Source: Roseovarius sp. W115
GTDB taxonomy: Bacteria; Pseudomonadota; Alphaproteobacteria; Rhodobacterales; Rhodobacteraceae
Assembly: GCF_032842945.2 (NCBI RefSeq)
Contig: NZ_CP146606.1
Location: 2,484,501 to 2,548,500 of the forward strand
DNA: 64,000 nucleotides
Direction of reading: 5' to 3'
Part shown: one piece after another, positions 43,687 through 52,573 of the stretch
Numbering within the stretch: the first letter of the stretch is position 1
Layout of the letters: every line of letters starts with the position of its first letter
Notes under the pieces: generated by a model
Seen by the model: the letters and a program-made list of their open reading frames with translations, nothing else
What the model was told of the DNA's origin: nothing
Database searches by the model: none
Translations under genes and position numbers: made by a program

Positions 43687-44850
43687 ATGTCGGCATCGGA
43701 CACATCGGTTTTTGAAATCTCTCCTGTGCGCAGTCGTCAGGATCGTCAGGCATTTTTGGATCTTCCCTATCGGGCCTATCGTGCAGATCCCAATTGGCGC
43801 GCGCCGCTGAGGATGATGCAGGCGGACCAGATTTCGCCAGCCAAGAACGTGGCCCTGTCTACAATGGACTATGAGTTGTTTCTGGCACGTAGAAACGGGA
43901 ACGTAATCGGGCGGATCGCCGCGATTGTTAATCGGACCTACATTGCCCGGTACCAAAATCAAACGGGGCATTTTGGATTTCTCGACACGCTGGAGCCCGA
44001 GCCGGATCTCGTGGGGGCACTTCTGAAGACAGCCGAGCAGCATCTGAAGGCCAGTGGAATGCAACGCATGCTTGGGCCGTTCAATTTTTCGATCAACGAA
44101 GAATGCGGTCTGCTTGTTGATGGGTTCGATACGCCACCGATGATTTTGATGCCGCATGGTCGGCCCGAATATGCGTCGGCTTGTGAGGCTGCGGGTCTGA
44201 CCAAAGCCAAAGACACAATCGCGTATCATTTCCGGTTCCCGCCCGACCATGTAACGCCCCCAAAAATTGCGCGGGTTAGGCAGGCTGTCGAAAGAGAACC
44301 CGACCTGCGTATAAGGCCTTTGAACATGAAGCGTTTCAAAAGCGAGATGGCGATTATTCTGGATATGTTCAACGATGCGTGGTCACAGAACTGGGAGTTT
44401 CTGCCGTTCAGTGAAGACCAAATCAATCATATGGCCGCAGAACTTCGTCCCTTGGTCACAGAGAACTCAATTCAAATCGCGGAGTACAAAGGCAAACCCA
44501 TAGCTTTTGCGGTTTTTCTACCAGATCTCAATGAACTTGCGCACGGTCTGAACGGGCGTCTTCTGCCATTTGGTTGGGCTCAGCTTCTGTATCGATTGAA
44601 AATCCGCGGACCGCGGCGCGCCCGTCTTCCGCTGGCAGGCCTCAGGCGCGCGCATCACAAAACCAAGCTGGGTTTTCTGGCGGCAGTGGGCAGTTTTGAA
44701 GCCGCGATCGCAGCCCAGCACGCGCAAGGTGTGGAAGAGATCGAAGCCAGCTGGGTTCTTGAAGATAACGACGATCTGATTGCCATGTGCCGGACCTACG
44801 GCTTGCAGCCGTACAAAACCTATCGGATTTACGAAAAGGTCTTTGGATGA
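43687..44850 (+). CDS. bcerS: GNAT-fold acyltransferase, bacterial ceramide synthase-like
   Basis: A 387-residue GNAT-superfamily protein beginning MSASDTSVFEISPVRSRQDR. Typical blocks are FLDLPYRAYRADPNWRAPLR, IGRIAAIVNRTY, GFLDTLEPEPDLVGALL and NFSINEECGLLVDGFDTPPM. Related proteins of lipid loci include the Caulobacter bacterial ceramide synthase bCerS, which N-acylates the sphingoid base. Location in a Spt-CerR island makes this the most likely role. It diverges from lptF-like; the next gene overlaps it by 4 bp. An ATG at 43669 is an alternative start. Confidence 0.8.
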   Translation: MSASDTSVFEISPVRSRQDRQAFLDLPYRAYRADPNWRAPLRMMQADQISPAKNVALSTMDYELFLARRNGNVIGRIAAIVNRTYIARYQNQTGHFGFLDTLEPEPDLVGALLKTAEQHLKASGMQRMLGPFNFSINEECGLLVDGFDTPPMILMPHGRPEYASACEAAGLTKAKDTIAYHFRFPPDHVTPPKIARVRQAVEREPDLRIRPLNMKRFKSEMAIILDMFNDAWSQNWEFLPFSEDQINHMAAELRPLVTENSIQIAEYKGKPIAFAVFLPDLNELAHGLNGRLLPFGWAQLLYRLKIRGPRRARLPLAGLRRAHHKTKLGFLAAVGSFEAAIAAQHAQGVEEIEASWVLEDNDDLIAMCRTYGLQPYKTYRIYEKVFG

Positions 44851-45631
44851 CCAACAGCAAACCGACGGCGATAGGGGCCTTGGTGCTGGCTGGTGCGCGG
44901 CATGCGGGCGATCCGCTTTGTGCGCAGGAAGGCGTGGCCAGCAAAGCGGTCCTCGATATTGGCGGCAAGCCCATGATCATCCATGTGCTTGACGCGCTTA
45001 ACATGGCGAATATCGAAGGCGATACGTGGGTCTTGGGGGCGATCAAACAACGCTTGCTCCAGCTCTTTCAGGCCATGATGTGACCCATCTGGAGGCCAGC
45101 GGCGCCGGTCCGGCCGCCAGCCTGTGCGCTGCGCTTGCCGGGCCCGTCGGTCCGCCGTTGCTTGTGACAACAGCTGATCATCCGCTTCTGAGTGCGGAAA
45201 TCATCACCCATTTCGTAACTGCGGCGCAGAGTTCAGGGGCCGACCTTTGTGTTGGCTTCGCGCGGCGTGGTGTGATCGAGACCAAGTTCCCGGACACACG
45301 TCGCACGTATTTGCCGATTGGGGCGCGTGATCTGTCCAGCTGCAATCTGTTCTATGTCGCCAACCCGACCGCCAAACGTGTCCTCGATCTTTGGCAAACG
45401 GTGGAGTCCGAGCGCAAGCATCCCTGGCGCATGGCCAGACGTCTTGGTCTTTGGTTCCTTTTGCGGCTCTTTTTGATGCGGCGCTCCGAGGCGCAGGTCT
45501 TCTCGCTGCTGTCCAAACGTTTGGGCGCATATGTCCAACCTGTTATCCTACCGTTCGCTGACGCCGCGGTGGATGTCGACACGCCGGACGACCTGACGCT
45601 GATGCGTGGAATTTTCGAGGGTCGACGGTAA
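44847..45631 (+). pseudogene. cpgD: MobA-like nucleotidyltransferase (CpgD-like), single-base frameshift
   Basis: An NTP-transferase-fold protein. The first frame starts MTNSKPTAIGALVLAGARHAG and has KAVLDIGGKPMIIHVLDAL, then ends at 45083. The second frame (45026 on) continues GDQTTLAPALSGHDVTH, LLVTTADHPLLSAEIITHFV and the catalytic D-rich AVDVDTPDDLTLMRG. The join lies in a G5 run (45035-45039); six Gs give an open frame of about 260 residues. Caulobacter CpgD, a phosphoglycerate cytidylyltransferase of this fold, is the functional model. It is coupled to the GNAT gene by ATGA. Confidence 0.75.
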
Positions 45632-45689
45632 ATGCTACCAACTCTTGAAGTTTTCTGATTATAGCTCTCGCAACGGTTCGGAGAGCGTC

Positions 45690-47036
45690 GTGGTTGAAAC
45701 TCAGCAACAAAGATCGGCCGGGGAAGAAAAGCCGCCAGAGCTTGTCAGCCCCGTACGCAGAGCGCTCAAGAATGCAGGATGGCTTTTGGCGGGCAAAGGA
45801 TTGGGCGGTGTGTTCAGCCTCATCTATATGGGCCTCGTCGCGCGCAGTCTTGGTATTGAGCAGTTCGGTATTTTCGCGCTTATTTTGTCTTATATTCAGG
45901 CTATTGCGGCATTGGCAAAATTTGAATCCTGGCAAACCGTCATTCGCTACGGCGCGCAACATCTCGAACAACAGGAACCCCAAAAGCTGCGGCGCATCAT
46001 GAATTTCAGTACCGCACTTGATTTAGGGTCTGCGCTGGTTGGCACCGCGATTGGGGTGGCCGGTGTCTATATCATTGGGCCGCAACTTGGCTGGAATGAG
46101 GGGGATCAAACCATTGCGGCATACGCCTGTGTTTTCCTGCTTTTCAACATCCGGGGCACACCTTTAGGCATATTGAGGCTGTTTGACCGGTTTGACATCG
46201 CTGCTTTTGCAGAGGCTGTGTTGCCAAGCGTTCGTCTGGTTGGGGCGTTAATCGCCTGGGCCATTGGCGCATCGGTCTTTTCGTATCTTCTTGTGTGGGT
46301 CATCGCCGAACTGGTCACCGCCGTGGCGCTTTGGTGGAGTGCCCTGCGCGAACTGCGTGCGAAAAACGAAGAGGTTTTCAAGGCATCAGTCTTTGACGTC
46401 GTAGGCGTTCGCGCTGAGAATCCCGGGGTTTGGAAATTTGCCTGGACAACCAATCTCGATTTTTCCCTCAAACAAGTGTGGAAACATTTGCCGGTTCTCG
46501 CCGTGGGATGGTGGGTTGACGCTGTGGCGGCAGGCGGCTTTCGGATCGCAACCAATCTGGTGAATGCTGTGGGCAAACCCTCAACCCTGCTGTCCTGGGC
46601 AATTTTTCCCGAACTGGCAAAGCTCAAAGTAACGGAACCTGGCCAGATCGGTATGGTTGTGCGCAAAACAAGTATTGCCTCTGCCCTCGTCGGCGTTGTC
46701 GCGCTTTTGCTGACCATCCTGTTTGGAAAACAGGCCCTTTGGGCGCTGGGTGGGGATGGTTACGATTTTGCTTACCCGGTTCTGATCATATTGGCCGTAG
46801 CGACGGTGATCGAGCTTTGCGGGATGACACTTGAATCTGCCATCGTCGCGCTCGGATTCCCGGAGGCGATGTTGACTATCCGCTCAATTATTGCCGCGAC
46901 CTATGCAGGTCTGCTGGCCACGATGGTGCCCGCATTTGGCATTTTTGGTGCGGGGTTCACCGCAATAATTGCATCTGCTCTTTTGCTGGTTTTGATCCTG
47001 TTCAAGTTTCGCGCTATAGCACGCTCAGTCACGTAA
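45690..47036 (+). CDS. polysaccharide/lipid flippase, MOP superfamily
   Basis: A 448-residue multi-helix protein of the MOP (Wzx/MurJ-like) superfamily, with about 12-14 helices. The first reads GWLLAGKGLGGVFSLIYMGLVARSLG; the conserved AGGFRIATNLVNAVGKPSTL lies in the centre. The start is GTG at 45690 with GGAGAG upstream; an in-frame start at 45606 would overlap the previous gene. It may flip the finished lipid-linked headgroup or glycolipid across the inner membrane (inference). Confidence 0.75.
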   Translation: MVETQQQRSAGEEKPPELVSPVRRALKNAGWLLAGKGLGGVFSLIYMGLVARSLGIEQFGIFALILSYIQAIAALAKFESWQTVIRYGAQHLEQQEPQKLRRIMNFSTALDLGSALVGTAIGVAGVYIIGPQLGWNEGDQTIAAYACVFLLFNIRGTPLGILRLFDRFDIAAFAEAVLPSVRLVGALIAWAIGASVFSYLLVWVIAELVTAVALWWSALRELRAKNEEVFKASVFDVVGVRAENPGVWKFAWTTNLDFSLKQVWKHLPVLAVGWWVDAVAAGGFRIATNLVNAVGKPSTLLSWAIFPELAKLKVTEPGQIGMVVRKTSIASALVGVVALLLTILFGKQALWALGGDGYDFAYPVLIILAVATVIELCGMTLESAIVALGFPEAMLTIRSIIAATYAGLLATMVPAFGIFGAGFTAIIASALLLVLILFKFRAIARSVT

Positions 47037-47209
47037 AGTTTAACCTGCCACTCCGATATGGATTCTTCGCTGGTTTTTGGCAGTAATATCCAATTACAGG
47101 CTTTGGGCTTTTTAGAAGGCGCATTGCATAAAGTGTGTCGGTCAGCCAAAGAAGGTTGCGCCGAGCAGGTAAAAACAGCATTGAGAAGATTGGATATGTG
47201 GGGTCCCGC

Positions 47210-48013
47210 ATGAACGCAGAACAGCCGATTAAGCCCGAGGGGTTGAATAAGACCAAACGCAAAGTCGTAAAGCGTCTGGGAAAACGCATCATGCGTTGGG
47301 TCGCCGACTTCCAATCGCGTCAAAGCTTGGTGCCGGACACTCCGTTTATCGATCCTGCACTTTTTCCGTTTTTGCAGGAATTTGAAGAGCAGTCAGATGC
47401 CATTCTCACCGAGCTGCGGGGGATACTCGAACATCGCGAGGCGATTCCGGGATTTGAGCAGGTGTCGCCTGATCAGTATCGGATTGCGGTGGCCAAACAG
47501 TGGAAGACATTTGTTCTTTACGGGTTCGGAGAGGCGCTTCCCAAAAATTGCAAATCCGCGCCAGTCACCGCAGAGCTTTTGGGGCGAACACCAAACATTC
47601 AGACCGCATGGTTCTCGATTTTGGCACCCGGTTATCACATCCCCGCGCATACCGGCGTCACCAAGGGCATCGTGCGGGCGCATTTGGGGCTGATCATCCC
47701 TCAGGAGCGCGAGAAATGCCGTATTCGCGTTGATCAGGAATACCGCGCTTGGGAAAAAGGCAAGATTATTGTGCTCGATGATACCTACGAGCATGAGGTC
47801 TGGAACGACACAGACGAAGAACGGGTTGTTCTGCTTTTCGACTTTGATCGTCCCATGAAGTGGCGCGCCAGAGTTTTGAACAAGCTTCTGATGCGGGCGT
47901 TGAAAATGACTGCCTTCTACCAGGAGCCCCGCAAAAACCTGGCTGATTTTGAGTCTCGCTTCGAGGCCGCAACGCAACGCGCCGATAAAACCCTTGAGAG
48001 CTTGAGCGACTAG
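47210..48013 (+). CDS. LpxO-like aspartyl/asparaginyl beta-hydroxylase-fold dioxygenase
   Basis: A 267-residue Fe(II)/2-oxoglutarate dioxygenase of the family that includes LpxO, which 2-hydroxylates lipid A acyl chains. Conserved blocks are WKTFVLYGFGEALPKNC, FSILAPGYHIPAHTGVTKG, VRAHLGLIIP and FDDTYEHEVWN-like VLDDTYEHEVWNDTDEERVV, which hold the iron and 2-oxoglutarate ligands. It begins with a basic N-terminal segment and may be membrane-bound. Being last in the sphingolipid island, it may hydroxylate a ceramide acyl chain. Start at 47210 follows GGGG. Confidence 0.78.
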   Translation: MNAEQPIKPEGLNKTKRKVVKRLGKRIMRWVADFQSRQSLVPDTPFIDPALFPFLQEFEEQSDAILTELRGILEHREAIPGFEQVSPDQYRIAVAKQWKTFVLYGFGEALPKNCKSAPVTAELLGRTPNIQTAWFSILAPGYHIPAHTGVTKGIVRAHLGLIIPQEREKCRIRVDQEYRAWEKGKIIVLDDTYEHEVWNDTDEERVVLLFDFDRPMKWRARVLNKLLMRALKMTAFYQEPRKNLADFESRFEAATQRADKTLESLSD

Positions 48014-48385
48014 GGAGTCGGACCGTTCAGTCGGTACTTCGAACGGCTGAATTTATGTTCAACGGCAGCGGTGCGAGCAGAGATGACTTTGACCCCTCGC
48101 GCGGCTTTTGGTCAATGGCTGGGCTTACAAGGCTCACTGCTGAGATCTATGGCAAACAGTCGGTCAGTTGATGACGAATGGCTGCCGCAAACATTTCCTT
48201 GGGCAGGCTGTTTGCAAACAGCCAAGTCGCACTGTTCCAATTATACTGATGCGCCTCGTGACCCGAGCCGTGGGAAGTTAAATGTCATTTGGTTGCAACA
48301 GAGGCTGGGGTGACGAGAGCCGTTCGGATCATGTCGTCAGAAATAGATTCTATGCGTCGTGTATTTCAGCACCTATTTTAATGTA
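48014..48385. other. intergenic region, no supported gene
   Basis: A 372-bp gap between the dioxygenase and cyclase genes. A possible 80-codon frame at 48071-48313 has no family resemblance or ribosome binding site. Word TCAGTCGG and near copies recur, but I see no strong hairpin. Confidence 0.5.
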
Positions 48386-49557
48386 ATGGATCACTTGGCC
48401 AAGCTTACCAACTGGATGATGAATGAAGGTCGCCGCTCGGGCGACCCCATCAAAGTCGTGTCGCATTTTTGCTCCTCGCTGATCGACGCCGGTGTGCCGC
48501 TTTGGCGCGCCAATATTGGTCAGCGGTTTGCCAATCCCTTGCTGATTGCCTGGGGTGTGGTTTGGAAACCCGAAGAGACTGAAGTCTATGACGTCATGCA
48601 TGAAGTCACGCTGACCGACAGCTACGTCGGCAGCTCGTTTGAGTACATCATGGAGCACAAAAGGCCGCTGCACAAAAGCCTGCGCCAGCTTGATACTGAG
48701 AGCGACCATATCTCGTATCTGGAGTTTGCCGAGATGGGCGGCACAGACTACTACGCCACCTTGCTTTACTATGGCGACGGATCGCTGCATGGCTGCACGT
48801 TTGTGACACGGGATCGCGATGGGTTCCTGCCGCAGCCCTGGAGATGATCGAAGCGGCGTTACCGGCGCTGTCCTGTGCTATGGAACCCATTACCATGCGC
48901 AAATCATCCAAAGGCCTCTTGCGTACATATCTCGGGGATGGGCCGTCTGAGGCCGTTTGGAACGGCACGATCAAACGCGGTGAGCGCACGACCATCGAGG
49001 CGGTTGTCATGTTCTGCGACCTACGCGGCTTCACCGCGATGTCCGATAGCTCGTCTCAAGAGCAGGTTTTCGAGGCATTGAACGGGTACTTTGATCTTGT
49101 TGTGCAGTCGGTCGAGGAAAATGGTGGCGATGTCCTTAAATTCATAGGCGATGGCATACTGTCGATTTTCCCGATTTCAGACCCAGCGGATCGCGCCAAA
49201 CAATGTCGAAACGCGGCGCGTGCGGCGCAAGATGCGATGGCCGGACTGGCGGCTCTCAACCTCAATCGAAACGAGGCAGGCCAGCCGTCTTTAGATTTCG
49301 GTGTTGGGATCGACGCGGGACGGGTCAGTTACGGCAACATTGGTAGTCCCGGCAGGCTGGATTTTACGGTGCTTGGCGGCGCGGTGAACATCGCAAGTCG
49401 TATCGAGGGGCTGACCAAGACCACCGGCAGCCGGATTTTGGCAACAACCGTTGTGGCGGCTGCCACGCCTGATTTGTTTTCCTCGTGTGGTCCCTTCGAA
49501 ATACGTGGACTGGCGGATCCAATAGAGTTGTTCACGCCTATCGAGCCGTCAAATTAA
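48386..49557 (+). pseudogene. class III adenylate cyclase, likely one gene broken by a frameshift
   Basis: The first frame (48386-48847) encodes an N-terminal sensory-type domain starting MDHLAKLTNWMMNEG. The second (48844-49557) encodes a class III cyclase catalytic domain: metal aspartate in VVMFCDLRGFT, KFIGDGILSIFP with adenine-specifying Lys, LDFTVLGGAVNIASRIEG with transition-state Asn and Arg. Adding one G near 48832 fuses the two through LPAALEMIEAALPALS, the layout expected for the family. Alternatively the ATGA overlap means two coupled proteins. Predicted product is cAMP. Confidence 0.78.
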
Positions 49558-49672
49558 GTAAAGACGGAGGGTCTGGACAGCGAAGTAAAGGACTGTGAAG
49601 TCTGTGGGCATTGGGTGTGAATGCTCTAGGCTCAGCTCTTCAAGAGCGTTATGTTGCAGTATGGGCAATGTA

Positions 49673-50809
49673 ATGACCGAATTCTCGTTCTACGACGGTT
49701 TACCCAAATTCACCGATTTCGCCGACATGTCCGACGAGGGGCATTATTCCTCATTGCCCGACGACTGGTGGATCGGAACGTCCGACGTCAAGGGTTCAAC
49801 CGAAGCCGTCCAAAACGGAAAATACAAAACGGTGAACATGGTCGGGGCCGCTGTGATTTCGGCCCAAATCAATGTGCATAGCGGGGCTTGTTTCCCGTAT
49901 ATTTTCGGCGGTGATGGCGCAAGCTTTGCTGTCCCGCCTTCTTGGAAGGACCGCGCGAGCGATGCATTGGCTGCGGTGAAGCTCTGGGCGCAGGAAGAAT
50001 TTGAAATGCACCTGCGCGTCGGCATGGTGCCCGTTTCACACATTCGCGCAGCGGGGTTTGATGTAAAGGTCGCCCGGTTCCAAGCCTCAGAAGGCGTCGA
50101 CTACGCGATGTTTACCGGCGGTGGGCTCAACTGGGCGGAAACGCAAATGAAAGCGGGCAAGCATTCTGTTCCAGAGGCAAATGAGGGGGCGCAGCCAGAT
50201 TTAACCGGGTTGTCTTGCCGGTGGAGCCACATGCCCAGCAAAAACGGTGTCATCCTGTCAATGATCGTGATGCCACATGATGATGTGCCTTGGCCCACAT
50301 TCACCGAATTCGTTTCGCGCGTGCTTGACCGGACAAATCGCCTGGAGTCCTTTGGCCACCCCTCCGCAAAGGAAGGTCCGGGCGTTTCGTGGCCTCCCGC
50401 CGGTGCCACGCTTGAGGCGCATGCACAGCGCGGGACAGGATCGCTTGGCAAAGCGCGTCGGAAGGCGTTGTTTGAGAGTTTTGTCGCGTGGGTGCTCATC
50501 AAAACCGGCCTCAAGGTTGGAGGCTTTGATGCCCGCAGGTATCGTCGCATCGTTGGGGAAAATGCTGATTTTCGAAAATTCGAGGACGGGCTCAAAATGA
50601 CGCTGGATTGCGACACTGAGACCGAAGCGGATTTGCGGTCTTTGCTCGAAGAAGCTGCGAAAGATGGGATTATCCATTTTGGCCTACATACTCAGTCCGA
50701 GGCCATGCTGACTTGCATTGTGCCCTCTATCATGGAGGACAATCATGTTCATTTCGTTGATGGGGCCTCTGGTGGGTACACCGCAGCTTCCCGGTTTTTG
50801 AAAGTCTGA
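49673..50809 (+). CDS. DUF3095 family protein
   Basis: A 378-residue protein matching DUF3095. The N-terminal part reads FYDGLPKFTDFADM and WWIGTSDVKGSTEAVQNG, then NMVGAAVISAQIN and FPYIFGGDGASFAVP. The DVKGST and GGDGA segments recall the two metal-binding loops of class III cyclases, so it may be a divergent cyclase-like fold (inference). The C-terminal half has no motif I recognise. It follows the adenylate cyclase by 115 bp and precedes the HD gene; start chosen to give MTEFSFYDG. Confidence 0.82.
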   Translation: MTEFSFYDGLPKFTDFADMSDEGHYSSLPDDWWIGTSDVKGSTEAVQNGKYKTVNMVGAAVISAQINVHSGACFPYIFGGDGASFAVPPSWKDRASDALAAVKLWAQEEFEMHLRVGMVPVSHIRAAGFDVKVARFQASEGVDYAMFTGGGLNWAETQMKAGKHSVPEANEGAQPDLTGLSCRWSHMPSKNGVILSMIVMPHDDVPWPTFTEFVSRVLDRTNRLESFGHPSAKEGPGVSWPPAGATLEAHAQRGTGSLGKARRKALFESFVAWVLIKTGLKVGGFDARRYRRIVGENADFRKFEDGLKMTLDCDTETEADLRSLLEEAAKDGIIHFGLHTQSEAMLTCIVPSIMEDNHVHFVDGASGGYTAASRFLKV

Positions 50810-50944
50810 CGTGATGCGAGTGAAGACCTCACATCTGTTCACATTGAAGCAGGCAGGTCCGGTTGAACGTTTGGTCTGGTTGATAAGACCACAGCTTATG
50901 CCTAAACTGACTCAGGGCCTTTCAGCGATTTTGGGGATGCAATA

Positions 50945-51796
50945 ATGTTCAATCCCGCCGCAGTGGTGACCGCTGCTTTTGGCGATCATCTTGCTGAAAC
51001 GTACCTGCAAGCCTTTCCGGAACAAAAGCCACACTTCGCGGATTTCTTAAATGACGTGGCGCGCGAGAGCCTGGGCCGTATTGGTGCCAGCGATGCACCC
51101 TATCACAACGCAGAGCACACGATGCTGGTCACGCTGACAGGTCAGCAGATCATCCTTGGCAAGCAGAAAACGAGCGCCGTGCTCCCGGAAGATTGGCTCC
51201 ACTACATCGTGGCGCTTTTGCTCCATGATATTGGTTTCACGCGTGGCCTATGTGAGGGTGATACGCCCCAAGAGGTGGTGATCAACGATGCAGGAGAGCA
51301 GATTTGCCCGCCGCGCGGTGCCACGGATGCGTCCCTTGCGCCCTACCACGTGGACCGCGGCAAGATCTATGCCCGTCACCGTTTTGCAGATCATGATTTC
51401 GTAGACGCAGAGCGTATCGCACAGGCGGTCGAATACACGCGTTTCCCGGTGCCGGATGATCCAGCTTATCAGTGCTTTGACAGCGAACCGGCGCTGGTGC
51501 GGGCCGCGGACCTCATTGGTCAAATTGCTGATCCTCGCTATTTTTCCAAAGTAAGCGCGCTGTATCAAGAATTCCTGGAAACCGGTTTTGCGCATGAGCT
51601 TGGTTTCAACTCCCCCATGGATTTGGTCGAGCATTTTCCAAGCTTTTTCCATGAACAGGTAGAGCCACTCATTGGCCCGGCGCTTGAGCATTTGCAGCAA
51701 ACGAAGGACGGCAGAGGGTTGATTGAACAACTCCACAGCCATGTGTCCCAAGCCTCAGGCGGAGAAAACACACCCGGACCGTTCTCTGGCCCGTAA
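50945..51796 (+). CDS. HD-domain phosphohydrolase
   Basis: A 283-residue metal-dependent HD-superfamily protein. The ligands are in YHNAEHTMLVTL (first His) and VALLLHDIGFTRG (HD pair), followed by a later helix with AEYTRFP-like VEYTRFPVPDD and ALVRAADLIGQIADPRYFS carrying a downstream Asp. HD proteins hydrolyse phosphodiester bonds, including cyclic nucleotides. Beside an adenylate cyclase, a cAMP phosphodiesterase role is attractive but unproven. It is convergent with the cNMP-binding protein. Confidence 0.85.
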   Translation: MFNPAAVVTAAFGDHLAETYLQAFPEQKPHFADFLNDVARESLGRIGASDAPYHNAEHTMLVTLTGQQIILGKQKTSAVLPEDWLHYIVALLLHDIGFTRGLCEGDTPQEVVINDAGEQICPPRGATDASLAPYHVDRGKIYARHRFADHDFVDAERIAQAVEYTRFPVPDDPAYQCFDSEPALVRAADLIGQIADPRYFSKVSALYQEFLETGFAHELGFNSPMDLVEHFPSFFHEQVEPLIGPALEHLQQTKDGRGLIEQLHSHVSQASGGENTPGPFSGP

Positions 51797-51834
51797 GGCG
51801 CACCGGATCACGATGCCGCCTGGCTTTGCATCAG

Positions 51835-52458
51835 CTACGCCTCTTGCGTTTGTGCGGCGTTGGCCACGAGCCGTTTGGTGACGAGGCGCATCACGGACAT
51901 GGCAAATTTAGGGTCTTCATACTGCAACCGCGTAAAGCGTTTCTCATTGACTTCGTAGACAACCGTATCCTCTACGCACCGCACCGTCGCCATGCGCTCA
52001 GCACTGCTGTTGAAGAACGCCATTTCGCCAAAGATATTGCCCGCAGGGACAGTCACATTCTGCCCTTCGATTTCGACGAGCCCCTCGGCCAGGTAATACA
52101 TGCAGTCAACCGCATCACCCTTTTCGAAAAGGACATCACCCGCCTCGATGTCCCGTCTTTTGCCATAGGCCATAGCCGCGGAGAAATCAGCTTCGGACTC
52201 GTCCGTCATATGCGTCACCAGTCTGCGAAGTGCGATGAGTTCATAGAGCCGATAGGCGTTGATGGCGAGCAGGATGACCTCAATCGCCAGAAGCGGCCAG
52301 ATCTGAAACACTGCGCTATAGATGATGAAGCAGACCGACGACAAAATCACGAGGACACGCAGCCAGATCATCGAATTCATCGAAAACGTCGCCAACTTGA
52401 AGGCAACTGCGAGCCAGCCAACGGCTTCAATGATATGGTGTGTGGTGATGGATTCCAT
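51835..52458 (-). CDS. membrane-anchored cyclic nucleotide-binding protein
   Basis: A 207-residue protein with two or three N-terminal membrane helices (about residues 8-80, IYSAVFQIWPLLAIEVILL) followed by a cyclic-nucleotide-binding domain. The phosphate-binding cassette is FGEMAFFNSSAERMATVRC, with the Gly-Glu and the Arg retained. The layout recalls Popeye-like membrane cAMP receptors. Clustering with a cyclase and an HD phosphohydrolase suggests it is their sensor or effector. Confidence 0.85.
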   Translation of the reverse strand: MESITTHHIIEAVGWLAVAFKLATFSMNSMIWLRVLVILSSVCFIIYSAVFQIWPLLAIEVILLAINAYRLYELIALRRLVTHMTDESEADFSAAMAYGKRRDIEAGDVLFEKGDAVDCMYYLAEGLVEIEGQNVTVPAGNIFGEMAFFNSSAERMATVRCVEDTVVYEVNEKRFTRLQYEDPKFAMSVMRLVTKRLVANAAQTQEA

Positions 52459-52573
52459 TGGCTTATTCTCCTAAGGCGCCAGCTGAACCAAAATCAGATC
52501 AGGGATTTGGCAAATCGCTCAGGTCTTGTTGCCGCGTCCCTGCAAAATTGTACAGTTTTTGTCGGCGTCAGCG

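Noticed and set aside
48071..48313. 80-codon frame between dioxygenase and cyclase
   Set aside because: No recognisable motif, no upstream ribosome binding site; judged non-coding.
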